A stretch of 6,748 nt of DNA, taken from assembly GCA_037144095.1 (NCBI GenBank), contig JBAWXL010000247.1, forward strand, positions 1-6,748, in the 5' to 3' direction. A program made the translations under genes and the position numbers. This DNA is from CAIXTV01 sp037144095 (GTDB lineage Bacteria; Bacteroidota; Bacteroidia; Bacteroidales; CAIXTV01). A model generated the notes under the pieces. The model was not told the DNA's origin. It did no database searches and was given only the letters and a program-made list of their open reading frames with translations. This document shows positions 6,453-6,748 of this stretch, in pieces (position 1 is the stretch's first letter; the number at the start of each line of letters is the position of its first letter).

Positions 6453-6508
6453 CCTAAATTTTAAATCATAATTCTTAAATCATAAATCTTTAATCTCAAA
6501 TCCTAAAT
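6453..6508 (+). repeat. Heptad array, eight phased units
   Basis: Eight contiguous 7-base units with consensus near CCTAAAT or CTTAAAT. The first and last are CCTAAAT; the others include TTTAAAT, CATAAAT, CTTAAAT and CTCAAAT. Every unit ends in T and all but two end in AAAT. The array starts right after palindrome copy 2 and its C run and ends beside the terminator at 6510-6539. Confidence 0.7.
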
Positions 6509-6509
6509 C

Positions 6510-6539
6510 AAAAAAGGCTCACCCCGAGGCAAGCCTTTT
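6510..6539 (-). terminator. Rho-independent terminator of the right-edge gene
   Basis: On the reverse strand AAAAGGCT pairs perfectly with AGCCTTTT, and the stem continues inward through CTTGCC/GGGTGAG with two G-U pairs to a 4-base loop, followed by six T (6515-6510). It lies about 30 bp after the stop codon of the partial gene ending at 6569. The forward strand has a run of only four T, so termination probably acts on the reverse strand. Confidence 0.85.
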
Positions 6540-6568
6540 CATTAAAAATCTTCAATAAAGAATAAGTG

Positions 6569-6748
6569 TTAAACAGCCTTAAAGATTATATGATGAATTT
6601 CTTCAGAGCCCGGCGAAAAATGATACCCTTTAATGGTTTGCGATTGCATGCCCGCGCAAGCGAAAACAATATCATAATCACCCGGTTTAACCTCCACATT
6701 TTCAAATCTGCCAAACTGATTAGAAGTAGAAACATACACAAGCTCAGC
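6569..6748 (-). CDS. C-terminal end of a protein with a carboxypeptidase-regulatory-like fold (partial)
   Basis: The reverse frame is open from the window edge for 59 residues to a TAA at 6569-6571; the start lies outside the window. The visible part (VYVSTSNQFGRFENVEVKPG, then DYDIVFACAGMQSQ) has the G-R-F, then V-x-P-G-x-Y, then strand pattern of carboxypeptidase-regulatory-like or Cna-B-type beta-sandwich domains, which present or anchor other domains in many Bacteroidota surface proteins. There is no T9SS tail: the protein ends IIFKAV. A strong terminator follows within about 30 bp, so the downstream T9SS gene is probably transcribed separately. The domain assignment rests on a short segment and is tentative. 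Confidence 0.6.
   Translation of the reverse strand, partial: AELVYVSTSNQFGRFENVEVKPGDYDIVFACAGMQSQTIKGYHFSPGSEEIHHIIFKAV

Overview
The window looks like chromosomal DNA of a member of the Bacteroidota. It is AT-rich, one gene ends in a type IX secretion (T9SS) sorting domain, ribosome binding sites are mostly weak and A-rich, and the intergenic repeats are of a low-complexity kind. The exact taxon cannot be read from the sequence. Separate nuoC and nuoD genes argue against Bacteroides-type genomes, where these two are usually fused.

Layout, left to right. Positions 1-48 hold the probable last codons of a forward gene, followed after 21 bp by an unrecognised forward gene (70-1062) with a helical N-terminal part and a beta-rich C-terminal part. 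Converging on it is a reverse-strand block encoding the first four subunits of respiratory complex I, transcribed nuoA (4426-4061), nuoB (4036-3473), nuoC (2916-2395), nuoD (2391-1135). Between nuoB and nuoC sits a small gene of the four-helix-bundle / 23S rRNA intervening-sequence protein family (3382-2948), in the same orientation. A gap with a possible nuoA promoter and no convincing gene separates this block from a reverse-strand secreted PKD-like repeat protein with a T9SS tail (6295-4964). At the right edge lies the C-terminal end of another reverse-strand gene (stop at 6569), followed by a good hairpin terminator.

NuoA (membrane arm) and NuoB, NuoC, NuoD (connecting arm) together form the quinone-reduction end of NADH:quinone oxidoreductase. 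The cluster N2 cysteines of NuoB and the quinone-site residues of NuoD are present, so these subunits look functional. The operon stops after nuoD, so the other subunits must be encoded elsewhere.

The most unusual signal is in the non-coding DNA. Several intergenic stretches (about 1069-1132, 2977-3011, 3396-3451, 4938-4951 and 6453-6508) consist of degenerate units phased exactly every 7 bp. Two of these arrays lie in inverted orientation on either side of the four-helix-bundle gene and could fold into a stem of about 24 bp that loops that gene out of the nuo transcript, much like a 23S rRNA intervening sequence. Two others each adjoin an identical 33-bp palindrome, one copy on each side of the T9SS gene.
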